A stretch of DNA of 64,000 nt from Planctomyces sp. GTDB lineage: Bacteria > Planctomycetota > Planctomycetia > Planctomycetales > Planctomycetaceae. A program made the position numbers and the translations under genes. Shown one piece after another: positions 17,532 to 27,388 of this stretch. Location: positions 40,082 to 104,081 of the forward strand of contig JAEUIH010000019.1 of assembly GCA_016795105.1 (NCBI GenBank), written 5' to 3'. The notes under the pieces are model-generated. The model searched no databases. It was given only the letters and a program-made list of their open reading frames with translations, and was not told the origin of the DNA. Each line of letters begins with the position of its first letter. Positions within the stretch are counted from its first letter, which is position 1.

Positions 17532-18695
17532 CTAGTCGAGGAGCTGTTGTTTTCGGAGTGCGGATTTGAGTCGGGTCAGCGTGGGGTGTTTAAAGGCAAG
17601 GTAAGCGGCGTGGTTGTTGGCGATTTTTTTGCCCTGTTCGCCTCCCACTGCATCACGCAGATCGGCGAGGATGTTTGCTGCTTCCGTGTAGCTGGTTGTT
17701 CCTCGTTGTTCCACCAGCTGAGAGGCTTTCTTTAGCCAGGCTTCCGGATCAGATTTCATCTCGACCATTCTTGCCAGCCGCTGCTTTTCAGCCTTCCTGG
17801 CTTCGCGGGTGGATTTAGCAGCTTCCCGCAGCTTTTGTTTTTCAGCAGCTTTCTCACGAAGGGACGCACTCTTCTCCAGGAGTTGTGCCATCGTTCGAGT
17901 CGGTTGTTCCACCGGCCATTCAACTGCCTTAAGGTCAGTTCGGAACTCCGACAGTAACTCGGCTTTCAATGCGACTGGATCTTCGGACAGTATCCGTTGA
18001 ATGATTTCGGATCGGCGGGCATTGGGGACTGATTCGATCCAGGTCTTGACCGAATTCTCTTGTGAGACGTTCGCGTTGTAAGATGGAATGCCGATGGCTG
18101 CTGCATCGACCAGATACGGGTCCACTTCAAAGAACGCCAGCAGATCCGCCGCGTCTTCCGGAAACGTCCCGAGCCCGTGCGGTACTGGCGGTTCCATTGA
18201 TTCGTCGATGTCCCCGTATGAAGTCATTGCACCACAAAGCCAGACCACGAATAGAGCGCGCAGATCTCCGGCGATCAGCAGATCTCTCAGTTTTGCTGCG
18301 GCATCCAGATAGTCGTCATACTCCCAGATTGATTCGTCGGATTCATCGAGAAATGGTGCGATTGAGAGTATTCCGGCCTCTCCTGTTTTATCCTTGGTCC
18401 ACTTGATGCCTTCGGAGCAGATGTACTTTGACCAGACACTCCTGGGGAATGGTAATCCATGGGGCAACCGCATCCGAACCTCGCGGTGTTCATAGTTTGA
18501 ATATGTCAGGAAGACGTCGTACCCATTTCGCAGCATGCCATTTACGTCGCCACTAAATGAACTGTAATGATACTCGACTTCAAATTCCCACTTCGTGAAC
18601 TCCGCTCGCGACGACTGGCGGTCCATGAACTCCAGTTGCTTATCATTGAGTGGTCGATCGATTGCTCGAAACTTTACGATTTGATACTCGCTCAT
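17532..18695 (-). CDS. Conserved hypothetical protein (SEYQ...AIDRPL family)
   Basis: The start is placed at ATG 18695 (387 residues), since the protein then begins MSEYQIVKFRAIDRPLNDKQ, which I recall as the start of a widespread uncharacterised bacterial family. No catalytic motif is seen. The N-terminal half looks globular, with conserved-looking aromatic residues (WEFEVEYHYSSFSGDV, YDVFLTYSNYE). Residues about 275-330 form a strongly charged Lys/Glu/Ala/Arg helix, probably a coiled coil. A helical C-terminal domain follows. Function is unknown. The gene ends next to the 217-bp tandem duplication and lies just upstream of the GntP permease gene in the operon direction. Confidence 0.75.
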   Translation of the reverse strand: MSEYQIVKFRAIDRPLNDKQLEFMDRQSSRAEFTKWEFEVEYHYSSFSGDVNGMLRNGYDVFLTYSNYEHREVRMRLPHGLPFPRSVWSKYICSEGIKWTKDKTGEAGILSIAPFLDESDESIWEYDDYLDAAAKLRDLLIAGDLRALFVVWLCGAMTSYGDIDESMEPPVPHGLGTFPEDAADLLAFFEVDPYLVDAAAIGIPSYNANVSQENSVKTWIESVPNARRSEIIQRILSEDPVALKAELLSEFRTDLKAVEWPVEQPTRTMAQLLEKSASLREKAAEKQKLREAAKSTREARKAEKQRLARMVEMKSDPEAWLKKASQLVEQRGTTSYTEAANILADLRDAVGGEQGKKIANNHAAYLAFKHPTLTRLKSALRKQQLLD

Positions 18696-18722
18696 TTGAA
18701 GCATTGACTCCCGTTTGAAACC

Positions 18723-20135
18723 CTAGAAAGTTCCGAAGAGTGATCCGAGAACAACGACTGCGGCGGTGGCCAGAATTGGGCAGACAACGGAGACAACTCC
18801 GATGTCTCTATACGACTGACGATGAGTGACTCCGCAGATGAGCAGCAGCGTGATGACGGCACCATTGTGGGGAAGACTGTCGAGTCCGCCGCACGACATC
18901 GAGGCGACTCGATGCATCAGTTCCGGATCGATGCCGGCTTCAGTGCCACGTCTGAGATATTCGGCTCCCAGCGTTTCCATGGCAATACTCAATCCACCGG
19001 ACGCCGAGCCCGTGATTCCAGCGAGTGAGTTGACGGCGATCGCTTCAGAAACAAGAGGAGCACCTGGAGCGACGCTTGTGACGCCGTCCCGGACAACGCC
19101 GAAGCCGGCCAGCGAGGCGATCGTATTGCCATATCCGACCTCAGACGCTGTATTAAAGACGGGCATCAGCGAGGATGTGGCTCCGTTGCGCAGCGAGGTC
19201 AGAAGTGCAGAAACCGAACGATAATGGATAACAACGACGACACCGATCGCAAAGATCATCGCCAGCATGGTTGCCCATGTTCCCTGAACCGAGGAGGGTT
19301 TCACTTTGCCGTATGTCTCCGTCGCCAGATAAGACGTGTCCCATCCAGGAATGATGTGCTGGCTCAGGAGATAATTCATCCCGATAACGACAACGACCGG
19401 CAGGAATGCAGTGACTGCGGATGGACATTTTTCGAGTACTGCTGCTTCGTTTGGAGGGGTTGCGGCTTCGGTTGCGAGGGTTGCAGGCAGAGGCCCGAAT
19501 CCTTCATTGGAGCGATGTGCAATTGCGGCCTGGCGGAGAAGCCACTTCATGCCAAGTCCAAGGATGATGCCGGATCCAATCAACCCTAAGACCGGGGCGG
19601 CGAATGCATCGGTATCAAATGTCTGCATCGGGATCAGGTTCTGGATCTGTACACTGCCAGGCATTGCAGTCATGGTGAAGGTGAACGATCCCAGAGCGAT
19701 CGTTGCAGGAATTAGTCGTCTCGGAAGTCCACCCTGCTGAAAGAGCCTGAACGCGATTGGATAGACTGCGAAGACCACGACAAACAGCGAAACGCCACCG
19801 TAGGTCAAGACTGCGCAGCTGAGTACAACGATCAGAATCTCGTGACCACGACCAAGCCATCGTCCCATAGCTGAAGAGATCGACGCCGCACATCCGGAGT
19901 CTTCCATGAGTTTTCCATAGACGGCTCCCAGCAGAAACAGGGGGAAGTATTTCGCAATAAAGGTTCCCAGTGCTGGCATAAAGACCTGAGTGTACGTGGC
20001 CAGCAGGGGGCGGCCGGGTTCAAACAATACAGCGACGAGCGCACAGAGTGGAGCCAGAAGGATGACGCTGACGTCACGCCATGCGAGCCACATCAACAGT
20101 CCCAGCGAAAGAATAATACCGACAACACCCAGCAT
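18723..20135 (-). CDS. GntP family permease (gluconate/organic acid:H+ symporter type)
   Basis: This 470-residue integral membrane protein has about 12-14 helices. It shows GntP-family landmarks: FLLGAVYGKLMEDSG in the first third, YGGVSLFVVVFAVYPIAFRLF, TFTMTAMPGSVQIQNLIP, and near the C-terminus SCGGLDSLPHNGAVITLL. The GntP family imports gluconate and related hydroxy acids by proton symport. The exact substrate cannot be assigned, and no gluconate kinase or sugar-acid dehydratase is adjacent. The reading frame is intact and full length for the family. Confidence 0.88.
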   Translation of the reverse strand: MLGVVGIILSLGLLMWLAWRDVSVILLAPLCALVAVLFEPGRPLLATYTQVFMPALGTFIAKYFPLFLLGAVYGKLMEDSGCAASISSAMGRWLGRGHEILIVVLSCAVLTYGGVSLFVVVFAVYPIAFRLFQQGGLPRRLIPATIALGSFTFTMTAMPGSVQIQNLIPMQTFDTDAFAAPVLGLIGSGIILGLGMKWLLRQAAIAHRSNEGFGPLPATLATEAATPPNEAAVLEKCPSAVTAFLPVVVVIGMNYLLSQHIIPGWDTSYLATETYGKVKPSSVQGTWATMLAMIFAIGVVVVIHYRSVSALLTSLRNGATSSLMPVFNTASEVGYGNTIASLAGFGVVRDGVTSVAPGAPLVSEAIAVNSLAGITGSASGGLSIAMETLGAEYLRRGTEAGIDPELMHRVASMSCGGLDSLPHNGAVITLLLICGVTHRQSYRDIGVVSVVCPILATAAVVVLGSLFGTF

Positions 20136-20186
20136 CGATGATCTCCTGTTTCCGGTTCACCGGATCATACTGTTGGTGCCGCAGAA

Positions 20187-22532
20187 TTACTCGGATCGGC
20201 GTTTCAAGTCAAAGCAGGCCAGAAGTGCAGGAAGCAGAATCAGGTCTCCCGGCAGTGCCGCTGCCATAGTAATCGAAGTCAGTTCGGCAAATCGACGAGT
20301 TGGCACAAAATCGGAGAAGCCAAGCAGACTCAGGCCACCCACAATCAAAACACTTGTCATGACAATTGCCCGTCCGCAACGAATTACACTTCGGTGAACC
20401 GCAACATTTCGCGTGAAACCATTCTTTCGTTCAGACAAATACAACGAGAGGAAATGAATGGTGTCATCGACGGCGATACCAAGGCTGATGGAGAAGACAA
20501 TCACATTGCCGGCAGTCAGTTCGAAGCCGCGCAACTTCATCCAGGTGACTGTGGTGATCAGAGGCATCAGATTGGGCAATGCGGAGATCATGCCCAGCCT
20601 CAGTGAGCGGAATGCTACTCCAATCAGCAGGAAAATGATTCCGGATGCGGCAACCAGAGAGACAAAAAGATCCCTCACGAACACATCCATGCACAGCGTA
20701 TGCAGATACGCATCTCCGGTTGGGACGGCACGGATATCGGATGGCAATTCTCTATTGACGATCGAAGTCACGTGATCAATCAGCTCCTGAAGTTCGGCCG
20801 AACCCAGATCGTGAACTCGCATCATGATTCTGGCCCGGGGCTGATCTGCGGCAATGAAGTCGCGAGTCAGTCGAGACATATCAAGTCGTTCGATCATGCG
20901 GCCAATTCGAGCACCTGCGTCGCCTGCTTCCTGTGAGTTGGTCGATGCGACTCGACCGTCTATGGCTTCCAGAATCTGTACATAGTCTCTGAGAAACGTA
21001 ATTCGCTGATCGTTTTTCAGAGCCGTTCTGATTCGCTGCACAGCCAGTACCGCGTCCTGACGGAAGAAGTCCTGCTTCGAGGGTGCCTCAAGATTGATCT
21101 CCAGAGACACCAGTCCGGAGAGTTGACGGTCGAGAAGCTGGATGGTCTGCATTGCCGGATGATGTTCGTCATAGGTTTCAAACATAAACGCATTGACTCG
21201 CATGTCCCGTGACCACCAGAGGCAGGCAATACAGAGCAGGGCATGCAACCAGACAATCGATGTACGATGGCGAACCAGTGCCAACCCGTAGTGGCTCCAG
21301 AACCGATAACCGGAAATCCTGTTCGTGCGAGGAAGATCAGACTCTGCTGAAGACTGCTTTCTGGTCAGTCGACCACCGGTGAGTGTCAATCCACTTCCAA
21401 GCACAATGATCAACGAGAAGTAGTTTGAGATCATTGCAATCACGGCCTGAGTGGCCAGTGTTTGTAGCAGTTCTGATTTCGCGAGCCACAGGCTTCCGAA
21501 TCCCACCGCAGTTGTAGCGAGTGTCAAAAGGCAGGTAACCGTCATTTCTGCCATGACGCCCCGAACTGCGAATGCGATACGTACATCCGAAGTCCTTAGC
21601 ACAACCTGAAGCCTGCTGACAATGTGGACAGAATTTGCCGCTGCAATGATCAGAGACAGAGGTGGAATCACATTACTCAGCAGGTTAAATGTTTGGCCTG
21701 TCCATCCCATCAGGCCAACGGTAACTAATACAGAAGACCCCACAGCACACAATGACACCACGGTGACGAGTGCACTGCGAAACATCAGCAGAGCCAGCAA
21801 TACAAACGCTGTCGTGCAGAGCGGCACCATCAACTTCTGGTCATTCTGCAGACTTCGAATGATGTCGACTCGTATCTGTGGTACACCGGTCAATCGTGCT
21901 CGAGTTCCTTCAGGGGGCGGGACGTCTTTCAGCAGCTGCTCGATGGCCTCGACTCGCGGTCGAACGGTTTCCATCTGTCTGCCGGACGGATCAAGTGAGA
22001 CCAGTACCAGCAGCAACCGCTTATCGGCACTAATCAGCAGATCGTTCAGCAGCGGCAATCTCTGCAGTCGATCTTCCAGCCGTGATTCGCTCACTAGATC
22101 TCTGGCTGAAATGACAGGCACCCATTCGATCGATTCATTGGTTGGGCCTGAGCTGCTGGTGTCCTTCAGTTGGGGGCGTTCGAGAGTGACGAGAGATGTG
22201 ACGCCCGTTACGCCGGAGATATCCTTCGCGCCGTTTCCAAATTCAGAGATCCACCTGAGACAGTCCGGTCGCAAAAGCTCTCGACGGTCCGTGGACTCCA
22301 GCACGACAAGGCACTGGCTGTCTTCGAAACGAAACAGACGTTTGTGTGTTTCGCAGAATTCAACCGCCTCATCCTGCCCCGAATAGACGGATTCCGGAGA
22401 GAAATCGAATCGAAGTTTGTAAAGTCCACTGCCAGCAGCGATTGTGAACAGCAGCCATCCCAGCAGGCAGAGACGAGGCGACTCCGTGAGCCAGTTCAGC
22501 AACTTGTTTTGCAGCACAATCAATGACTTCAT
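20187..22532 (-). CDS. MMPL/RND superfamily exporter
   Basis: This 781-residue protein has the RND/MMPL duplicated plan. It has one N-terminal membrane helix (about 20-40), a periplasmic loop of about 200 residues, five helices (about 230-400), then a second helix near 425, another large loop and five closing helices ending near residue 775. ISLGIAVDDTIHF in the second half matches the TM4-type proton relay segment with paired Asp. It resembles the HAE2/HAE3 and hopanoid-transporter-like group rather than tripartite drug pumps, since no adaptor or TolC gene is nearby. It begins 9 nt after the SbcC/DUF4332 gene, so it appears to be the third gene of that operon. The substrate is unknown. Confidence 0.85.
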   Translation of the reverse strand: MKSLIVLQNKLLNWLTESPRLCLLGWLLFTIAAGSGLYKLRFDFSPESVYSGQDEAVEFCETHKRLFRFEDSQCLVVLESTDRRELLRPDCLRWISEFGNGAKDISGVTGVTSLVTLERPQLKDTSSSGPTNESIEWVPVISARDLVSESRLEDRLQRLPLLNDLLISADKRLLLVLVSLDPSGRQMETVRPRVEAIEQLLKDVPPPEGTRARLTGVPQIRVDIIRSLQNDQKLMVPLCTTAFVLLALLMFRSALVTVVSLCAVGSSVLVTVGLMGWTGQTFNLLSNVIPPLSLIIAAANSVHIVSRLQVVLRTSDVRIAFAVRGVMAEMTVTCLLTLATTAVGFGSLWLAKSELLQTLATQAVIAMISNYFSLIIVLGSGLTLTGGRLTRKQSSAESDLPRTNRISGYRFWSHYGLALVRHRTSIVWLHALLCIACLWWSRDMRVNAFMFETYDEHHPAMQTIQLLDRQLSGLVSLEINLEAPSKQDFFRQDAVLAVQRIRTALKNDQRITFLRDYVQILEAIDGRVASTNSQEAGDAGARIGRMIERLDMSRLTRDFIAADQPRARIMMRVHDLGSAELQELIDHVTSIVNRELPSDIRAVPTGDAYLHTLCMDVFVRDLFVSLVAASGIIFLLIGVAFRSLRLGMISALPNLMPLITTVTWMKLRGFELTAGNVIVFSISLGIAVDDTIHFLSLYLSERKNGFTRNVAVHRSVIRCGRAIVMTSVLIVGGLSLLGFSDFVPTRRFAELTSITMAAALPGDLILLPALLACFDLKRRSE

Positions 22533-22541
22533 CTGCAGACT

Positions 22542-25500
22542 TCAGGCGGCTCTGAACGCGCGTGCATGCTGAGCCCATGAAATCCAGTTCGTGACTTCGT
22601 CGAGGTCCGGTTTTCTGGCATTGCGGAGTATCCGTTCACCCTCTTTCGATTCTGCAAACGGACCGACAATCGCCAGAAGTTCGGCCGGGACTCGCCGACT
22701 AAGATCATCCGGTTGAACGATACCGCAGGCGACCAGCAGTTGAGTATCATGGCCACGGAGTTCCGGGACCATACACATCAGGCGTGCCTGAGCCTGCCAC
22801 TGTTCAATCACTGTGGCCGAGATCCGTCGTTGATTCATCTGAGCAGCCAGTTGATCGGGAGCTGCATTGAGCAGGTGATCAACGGTTCGAATTCCGAGAA
22901 CATGGAGCGATTCGGCGGTACGCGGTCCGATGGAAGGAGCCGCTTCGACGTCACTTGATCGGCTCAGAAAGAACCGCAGACTCGTGCCAGCCAGCGTTGC
23001 GACAGCCTCGACAGGCTCTGAGTCCCCGGAATCTGCTGAATCGGGAGCAGGCGGCGAAGACGCACGGAGTCTGGAGGCCAGTTTGCGGCGACGTGCCTGA
23101 CGCAGTGCGCGGCGTTCGGCTGCGGCATCTTCGTCGAGACCTGGACGTCGGCGTCGAGCCCGAGTTGAGACCTGTCGAAGTCGTTCTCGTCGCTGCTGAC
23201 GAGCAACATCTCCAACTTCGGCGGAATCAGTGCCTGGAGCAGCGATTCGTCGAACAGAGAAGTGTGAACGGGAAACTCTGGCATCGTGGAGACTTCGAGC
23301 ATGTTGTCCCCATCGTGCCCAGTTGATTGCCTGCTGTCGATCGATGAATCGGCCGGCTCTGCGAAATCGTGCGCCGGCTTCCGTTCGTTGAAACGCAACG
23401 ATCCGGTCATAAACGGCTTCAGGACGCAGTTGTGCGAGTTCTTCAACAGTGCGAATTCCCGAAGCGTAGAGCAGGGCGGCGTCACTTCGGCGAAGCATTG
23501 GAACTCGGCACGTCAGCTCCGACTGTCCTCGAAGTGATTCAATCCGATCTCGTGAAAGCAGGTATCCGCGGGCGCGAGTTCGTTCTTCGATGGTTTCGAG
23601 TGGGTGTCTGAGTAAATCGTCGATCGTCAGAATTCCGGCCGACCGCAGAGCATCCTGTTCAGCCAGCGTCAGTCCGGCGAGGTCTTCGACGCCATGGTCA
23701 ACTTCGAGGTAGAACAGCCAGTTGGTCCGTGAAATTGCTTCTGCTGAGGTCTGTGAATCGAACACAACAGGTGGTGCAACCGGTTCCGGAGGTGGCGGCA
23801 GCTCCGTAACTACAGGCGGAACAGGCTGCGGAACACGGTCAACAAACGCTCGAAGTACCGGAACCTCAGCCGGGAGCGGGACAGGTTCGTTTCGCTGCCC
23901 AAAAACTCGAACGGATGCACCAAATCGAGTGAAGAGATCTCGTACGTCTTTCTGGCATGTAAAGAAAACGATCTGCTGTCCGCGTTCAGCCACTTCCGTC
24001 AGAACCTGCACTGCTGCTTCTGCACGGGAGTCATCGGACGTTATAAAAACATCGTCAAGGATCAACGGAACGTGTTCGGCTGTTTCATTCCTCAGCTGAA
24101 TCAGCGCCAATCGCATTGCCAGAGCTACCTGATGGCGAGTGCCGCGACTGAGTTGCGAGATTGTGAGCGTTCTTGCGGGACTGGAACACCGAACCTGCAG
24201 CTCATCGGCAATCGCTGTTTGTGAAGGGATAGCGGATTGTGGAAGAATGTCTGTGCATTCTCCCTCCGTCAGACGCCGAATATATCCGGAGGCAATTTCA
24301 TAGACGCGTGTCTGGAACCGGAGTCGAAGCCGAGCGATGAGGTCTCGAAGGGAAGTTTCCGTCTGATCGAGTTCCGACTTCTTCGCAGCGAGCATCTCCA
24401 CTTCGGCATCACATTCCGCGATGCGAGCTCGGAGCTGATCGATCTGTTCAAGGGTCGCAGCAGTCTTCAGTTCCGATTGCAGTTTTTCGAGAAGTGCTCG
24501 GCGCGCATGACGAGTTTCTTCATGCTCTCCCCGAGTTGCGATCAAATGTGTTCGTTCTCTGCGGAGCTGAACGATTTCCGCTTCGATTTGTTCGACAGAC
24601 TGCAATTGTTCTGTGCGATTTCCTGCGAAGCCGGCAGCCGGTTGATGAACCCAGTGGCTGCAGGCTTTGGGCAATTCATTGACATGTTCTCCGGCCAGCA
24701 CATTTTCGCACCTTCGGAGTTCTCGACTCAGCTGTTCCAGGCGACTTTGCAGTGCAGCCTCTGCCTGTTCCGCCTGACTGCGACACTGCAGACCAAAATG
24801 GCGCTCGATTGCTTCTGTTTGCTGGCGAACCGATTGTTCGTGATCGCCGAAGTAGCGGCATAGTGCTGAGACTTCTGTTACGAGATGTCTCCGCAGGACT
24901 CGGTTCTCCGTTTCCATTTCGTTCGTATTGGTGTGAATCTCCTGCACCCGATTCTCAAGTCGTGAGACCAGAGCGCGCATTGACTTCAGGGCAGCTTCGG
25001 CCGATGGAATCGAATGCTGATCTTCTGAGGCACTTGTAAGCAGTGGGTTCAATGCAAGGCGAACACTGCTCCACATGCGGAGCCGCGATTCAACCGAACG
25101 AATTTCTGCTTCAATCTGAGATCGAGAGAGAGAAATGACACTGGTTCTTCGAAGTTCTGCAAGCAGTCTTTCGAGTTGCTGGATCTTTCGATCAAGATCC
25201 GCGACTCGTATATCAATACGTGCGATTTCGCTGTTCAGTTCTTCGATTTCGCGAGTGAGTTGGTCGATGCGAGTTGTCAGCTCCGGGGTGATTCTTCTTA
25301 GACCTGCCAACTGGTTCCGAAGGAGATCGGCTTTCGTTCGCTGCTCTGTAAGAGCCAAAACAATTCCCGGTTGATTCAGACTGCCATCACGTTCAAGGAT
25401 TGCCTGTTGGAGTGCCATCTCTGCACATCGCAGTTCATGGTCATACTGAGCAGGCTGCTGGCCAAGGTCGCGGCAGAGTCGGACCAGCGAGTCCATGCGA

Positions 25501-25889
25501 TCGACAGAGTCTCCGTCCACGGTGAAAATGCTGCCGAAGATTTCATCGGTGACCCAAAACGGAAGCAGGGACTGGCCGTGTCCGGTCGTTTGCCCTGATT
25601 CGTCGGTCAGCGAAACTGACTCCAGCCCGCCTGGCATTCGACTTCGACGCAGTGTGCGGAATGCGTCCTGAAGGCGGAGTTTCAGCGAACCGGATTCCGA
25701 CGCAACGGCATGTCCGTTCATAGGGCTGGTTCTGGCAAGTCCAAACAACATGCCGCGAACAAATCGCACCATGGTTGACTTACCACATCCGTTTGGCCCC
25801 CAGAACACGGTGAGTCGACTGGAGAGATTCGAAAGCAGTACATCTGACAGCGTGCCAAAGCGCTCCAGGTGAATGTCGACAATCTGCAT
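22542..25889 (-). CDS. SbcC/YhaN-like ATPase fused to two DUF4332 domains
   Basis: This 1115-residue protein has three parts. Residues 1-660 are an SMC-like ATPase: Walker A GPNGCGKST (31-38), coiled coil about 170-530, signature LSRGTRHQ (about 577, with Arg in place of the usual Gly) and Walker B PLILDDVFITSD (about 608), then FFTCQKD. A Pro-rich linker follows near 690. The C-terminal third carries two DUF4332 helix-hairpin-helix domains (about 720-850 and 975-1112). Both contain the pattern VPxLRxxDxxLLxxxGI and close with a W-WAQHAR-like segment. An Arg-rich basic segment lies between them. DUF4332 domains resemble DNA-binding HhH modules of topoisomerases and polymerases. The partner is the degenerate SbcD-like protein 45 nt upstream; the MMPL gene follows 9 nt later. 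Confidence 0.85.
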   Translation of the reverse strand: MQIVDIHLERFGTLSDVLLSNLSSRLTVFWGPNGCGKSTMVRFVRGMLFGLARTSPMNGHAVASESGSLKLRLQDAFRTLRRSRMPGGLESVSLTDESGQTTGHGQSLLPFWVTDEIFGSIFTVDGDSVDRMDSLVRLCRDLGQQPAQYDHELRCAEMALQQAILERDGSLNQPGIVLALTEQRTKADLLRNQLAGLRRITPELTTRIDQLTREIEELNSEIARIDIRVADLDRKIQQLERLLAELRRTSVISLSRSQIEAEIRSVESRLRMWSSVRLALNPLLTSASEDQHSIPSAEAALKSMRALVSRLENRVQEIHTNTNEMETENRVLRRHLVTEVSALCRYFGDHEQSVRQQTEAIERHFGLQCRSQAEQAEAALQSRLEQLSRELRRCENVLAGEHVNELPKACSHWVHQPAAGFAGNRTEQLQSVEQIEAEIVQLRRERTHLIATRGEHEETRHARRALLEKLQSELKTAATLEQIDQLRARIAECDAEVEMLAAKKSELDQTETSLRDLIARLRLRFQTRVYEIASGYIRRLTEGECTDILPQSAIPSQTAIADELQVRCSSPARTLTISQLSRGTRHQVALAMRLALIQLRNETAEHVPLILDDVFITSDDSRAEAAVQVLTEVAERGQQIVFFTCQKDVRDLFTRFGASVRVFGQRNEPVPLPAEVPVLRAFVDRVPQPVPPVVTELPPPPEPVAPPVVFDSQTSAEAISRTNWLFYLEVDHGVEDLAGLTLAEQDALRSAGILTIDDLLRHPLETIEERTRARGYLLSRDRIESLRGQSELTCRVPMLRRSDAALLYASGIRTVEELAQLRPEAVYDRIVAFQRTEAGARFRRAGRFIDRQQAINWARWGQHARSLHDARVSRSHFSVRRIAAPGTDSAEVGDVARQQRRERLRQVSTRARRRRPGLDEDAAAERRALRQARRRKLASRLRASSPPAPDSADSGDSEPVEAVATLAGTSLRFFLSRSSDVEAAPSIGPRTAESLHVLGIRTVDHLLNAAPDQLAAQMNQRRISATVIEQWQAQARLMCMVPELRGHDTQLLVACGIVQPDDLSRRVPAELLAIVGPFAESKEGERILRNARKPDLDEVTNWISWAQHARAFRAA

Positions 25890-25934
25890 TTTGGAAAGTC
25901 CTTCTTCTTCGAGAATTCTCGATGCTCTCGGCCT

Positions 25935-27230
25935 TCAGGCCACCCGAGCCAACAATTCTAGTCCTAAAACGGCATCTGCATTGGAAAGCGCTGTCGTGCG
26001 AGGCCCCGTCACCGGTTCCGCGCTGCCACTGTTTCTGCCGTAGCGACAGTTCAGCATCTGGACATACTCTTCGGCCACCGAAGAGCTTTCGGGGGAAATC
26101 GTCACTGTGGATGTTCGGGCAAATCGAATCCGACGCGGCCATGCTCCCAAGTGACCACTTTGAACAACATTGCGAAGTCTCGCCAGAAGTTCATTTTCTG
26201 CACATGCTCCCGGATTTACTGAGGAGATCTCCAGCCGACCATCGAGTACCCAGTCAACTACGCAGGTACGACCAGCATGCGAACTCAATTGTCGGCTGCG
26301 ATCCGCAAGCAGTTGCACGGCCTGCAGGATGTTTGTTCCCGCAGGACATTGAATCGTCTCGCAAAGATATCGAACTCGATCCACGGCACACATTCGAGAC
26401 GTTACCAGCCTCTGTGCTGTGTCAACTTCCACCAGCACACAGCCATGAGCTCCAGTCTCCATCGGACTAATTGCCTGTGGCGATCCGCACTCGATCGCGA
26501 TCACTCCTTCGGATGACGGCTGATGGATCTGGTTCAGTGTCGAACCGTTGATTGGGTCAGTCGTTATACTGGAAGTCGCCAGGGCTGCCGAGCCTGGTGA
26601 ACCAACTGATTCCATTCGTAGAGGCTTTGCCAGCAGGCGAAGTTGCAGTGGACCTGTATGTTGGCGACTTGCAGCAGTCAGGACGCCTTCGGTTGAGGTC
26701 GAGATCAGGATTGATGGAGTTAACGTGTCAACGGTGTGGCTTGTCGGATGTGATCCCAGCTGAGACTCCGACGCTACCGGAGATAGCGACGCTACCTGAG
26801 ATTGAGACGCCACGAGAAACTGACATGGTTGTATCGGAGTTCTTTGGTCGTACGACAAATGATTCGGTGTTCGAGAGACGATCAGACCGTCTTCCGGCCG
26901 CAGAGGGATTGCTCCCAGTCTTTGAGCGACTGAGAATTCCTGAGGAGTTTCAACGCTCATCACGAGCTTTACTCCATTACGTCGACAGTTTTCGATTTGA
27001 GGAGCGAGCCATGTCAGCACGGATTCCTGATCATCGAGGTTTTCCGTCAGACGTCCGGTGAGGAGCAGGAAATCGCAGCGATTGGATACTGCAACTTCGA
27101 AAACACTTTGAACTGTATGGCGAACTGCCGAACTGAGTGTTGTGCGGAGCCATTCCGGCCCGCCGGATATACCTGTCAATGGCGATCCGAGTCGCAGATG
27201 GTGCATCTGCACATAACGAATCAGCGACAT
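25935..27230 (-). CDS. Second degenerate SbcD/YhaO-like protein
   Basis: This 431-residue protein keeps SbcD/Mre11 landmarks without their metal ligands. The N-terminal DLHLDSPL motif reads HHLRLGSPL, the GDLFD motif reads GRLTEN (about residue 58), and the GNHD position reads SVETPQEF. The late segment GSPQAISPMETGAHGC near 247 aligns with the PGSxQGRxxxExGxxG stretch of active family members, supporting homology. A Ser/Thr-rich variable region occupies about 150-235. The C-terminal domain (about 270-400) resembles the cap region of the first paralogue: both have a V(D/Q)W(V/T)(L/I) strand. Catalytic inactivity is inferred from the missing residues. It heads an apparent operon with the ATPase and the MMPL exporter. 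Confidence 0.65.
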   Translation of the reverse strand: MSLIRYVQMHHLRLGSPLTGISGGPEWLRTTLSSAVRHTVQSVFEVAVSNRCDFLLLTGRLTENLDDQESVLTWLAPQIENCRRNGVKLVMSVETPQEFSVAQRLGAIPLRPEDGLIVSRTPNHLSYDQRTPIQPCQFLVASQSQVASLSPVASESQLGSHPTSHTVDTLTPSILISTSTEGVLTAASRQHTGPLQLRLLAKPLRMESVGSPGSAALATSSITTDPINGSTLNQIHQPSSEGVIAIECGSPQAISPMETGAHGCVLVEVDTAQRLVTSRMCAVDRVRYLCETIQCPAGTNILQAVQLLADRSRQLSSHAGRTCVVDWVLDGRLEISSVNPGACAENELLARLRNVVQSGHLGAWPRRIRFARTSTVTISPESSSVAEEYVQMLNCRYGRNSGSAEPVTGPRTTALSNADAVLGLELLARVA

Positions 27231-27388
27231 AGTTGCCTCCCTGCACGAATTTCTCTGATATTGGCCTCAACTCCCAGAGGCGGATTGGCGCAATCCGAGC
27301 GCCTTTCACGCCGTGGCCCTGCGTAAGCTAGTGAATCTCAGCAATCCAGGCTAGACCACTTCGGCAGATTCTGCCGAAGTGCGGCGGA

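Noticed and set aside
17042..17535. Open frames across the 217-bp tandem duplication
   Set aside because: The two copies are read in different frames and the sequence is non-coding in character.
21622..22386. Plus-strand frame opposite the MMPL gene
   Set aside because: Ser/Arg-rich shadow translation without domain or start context.
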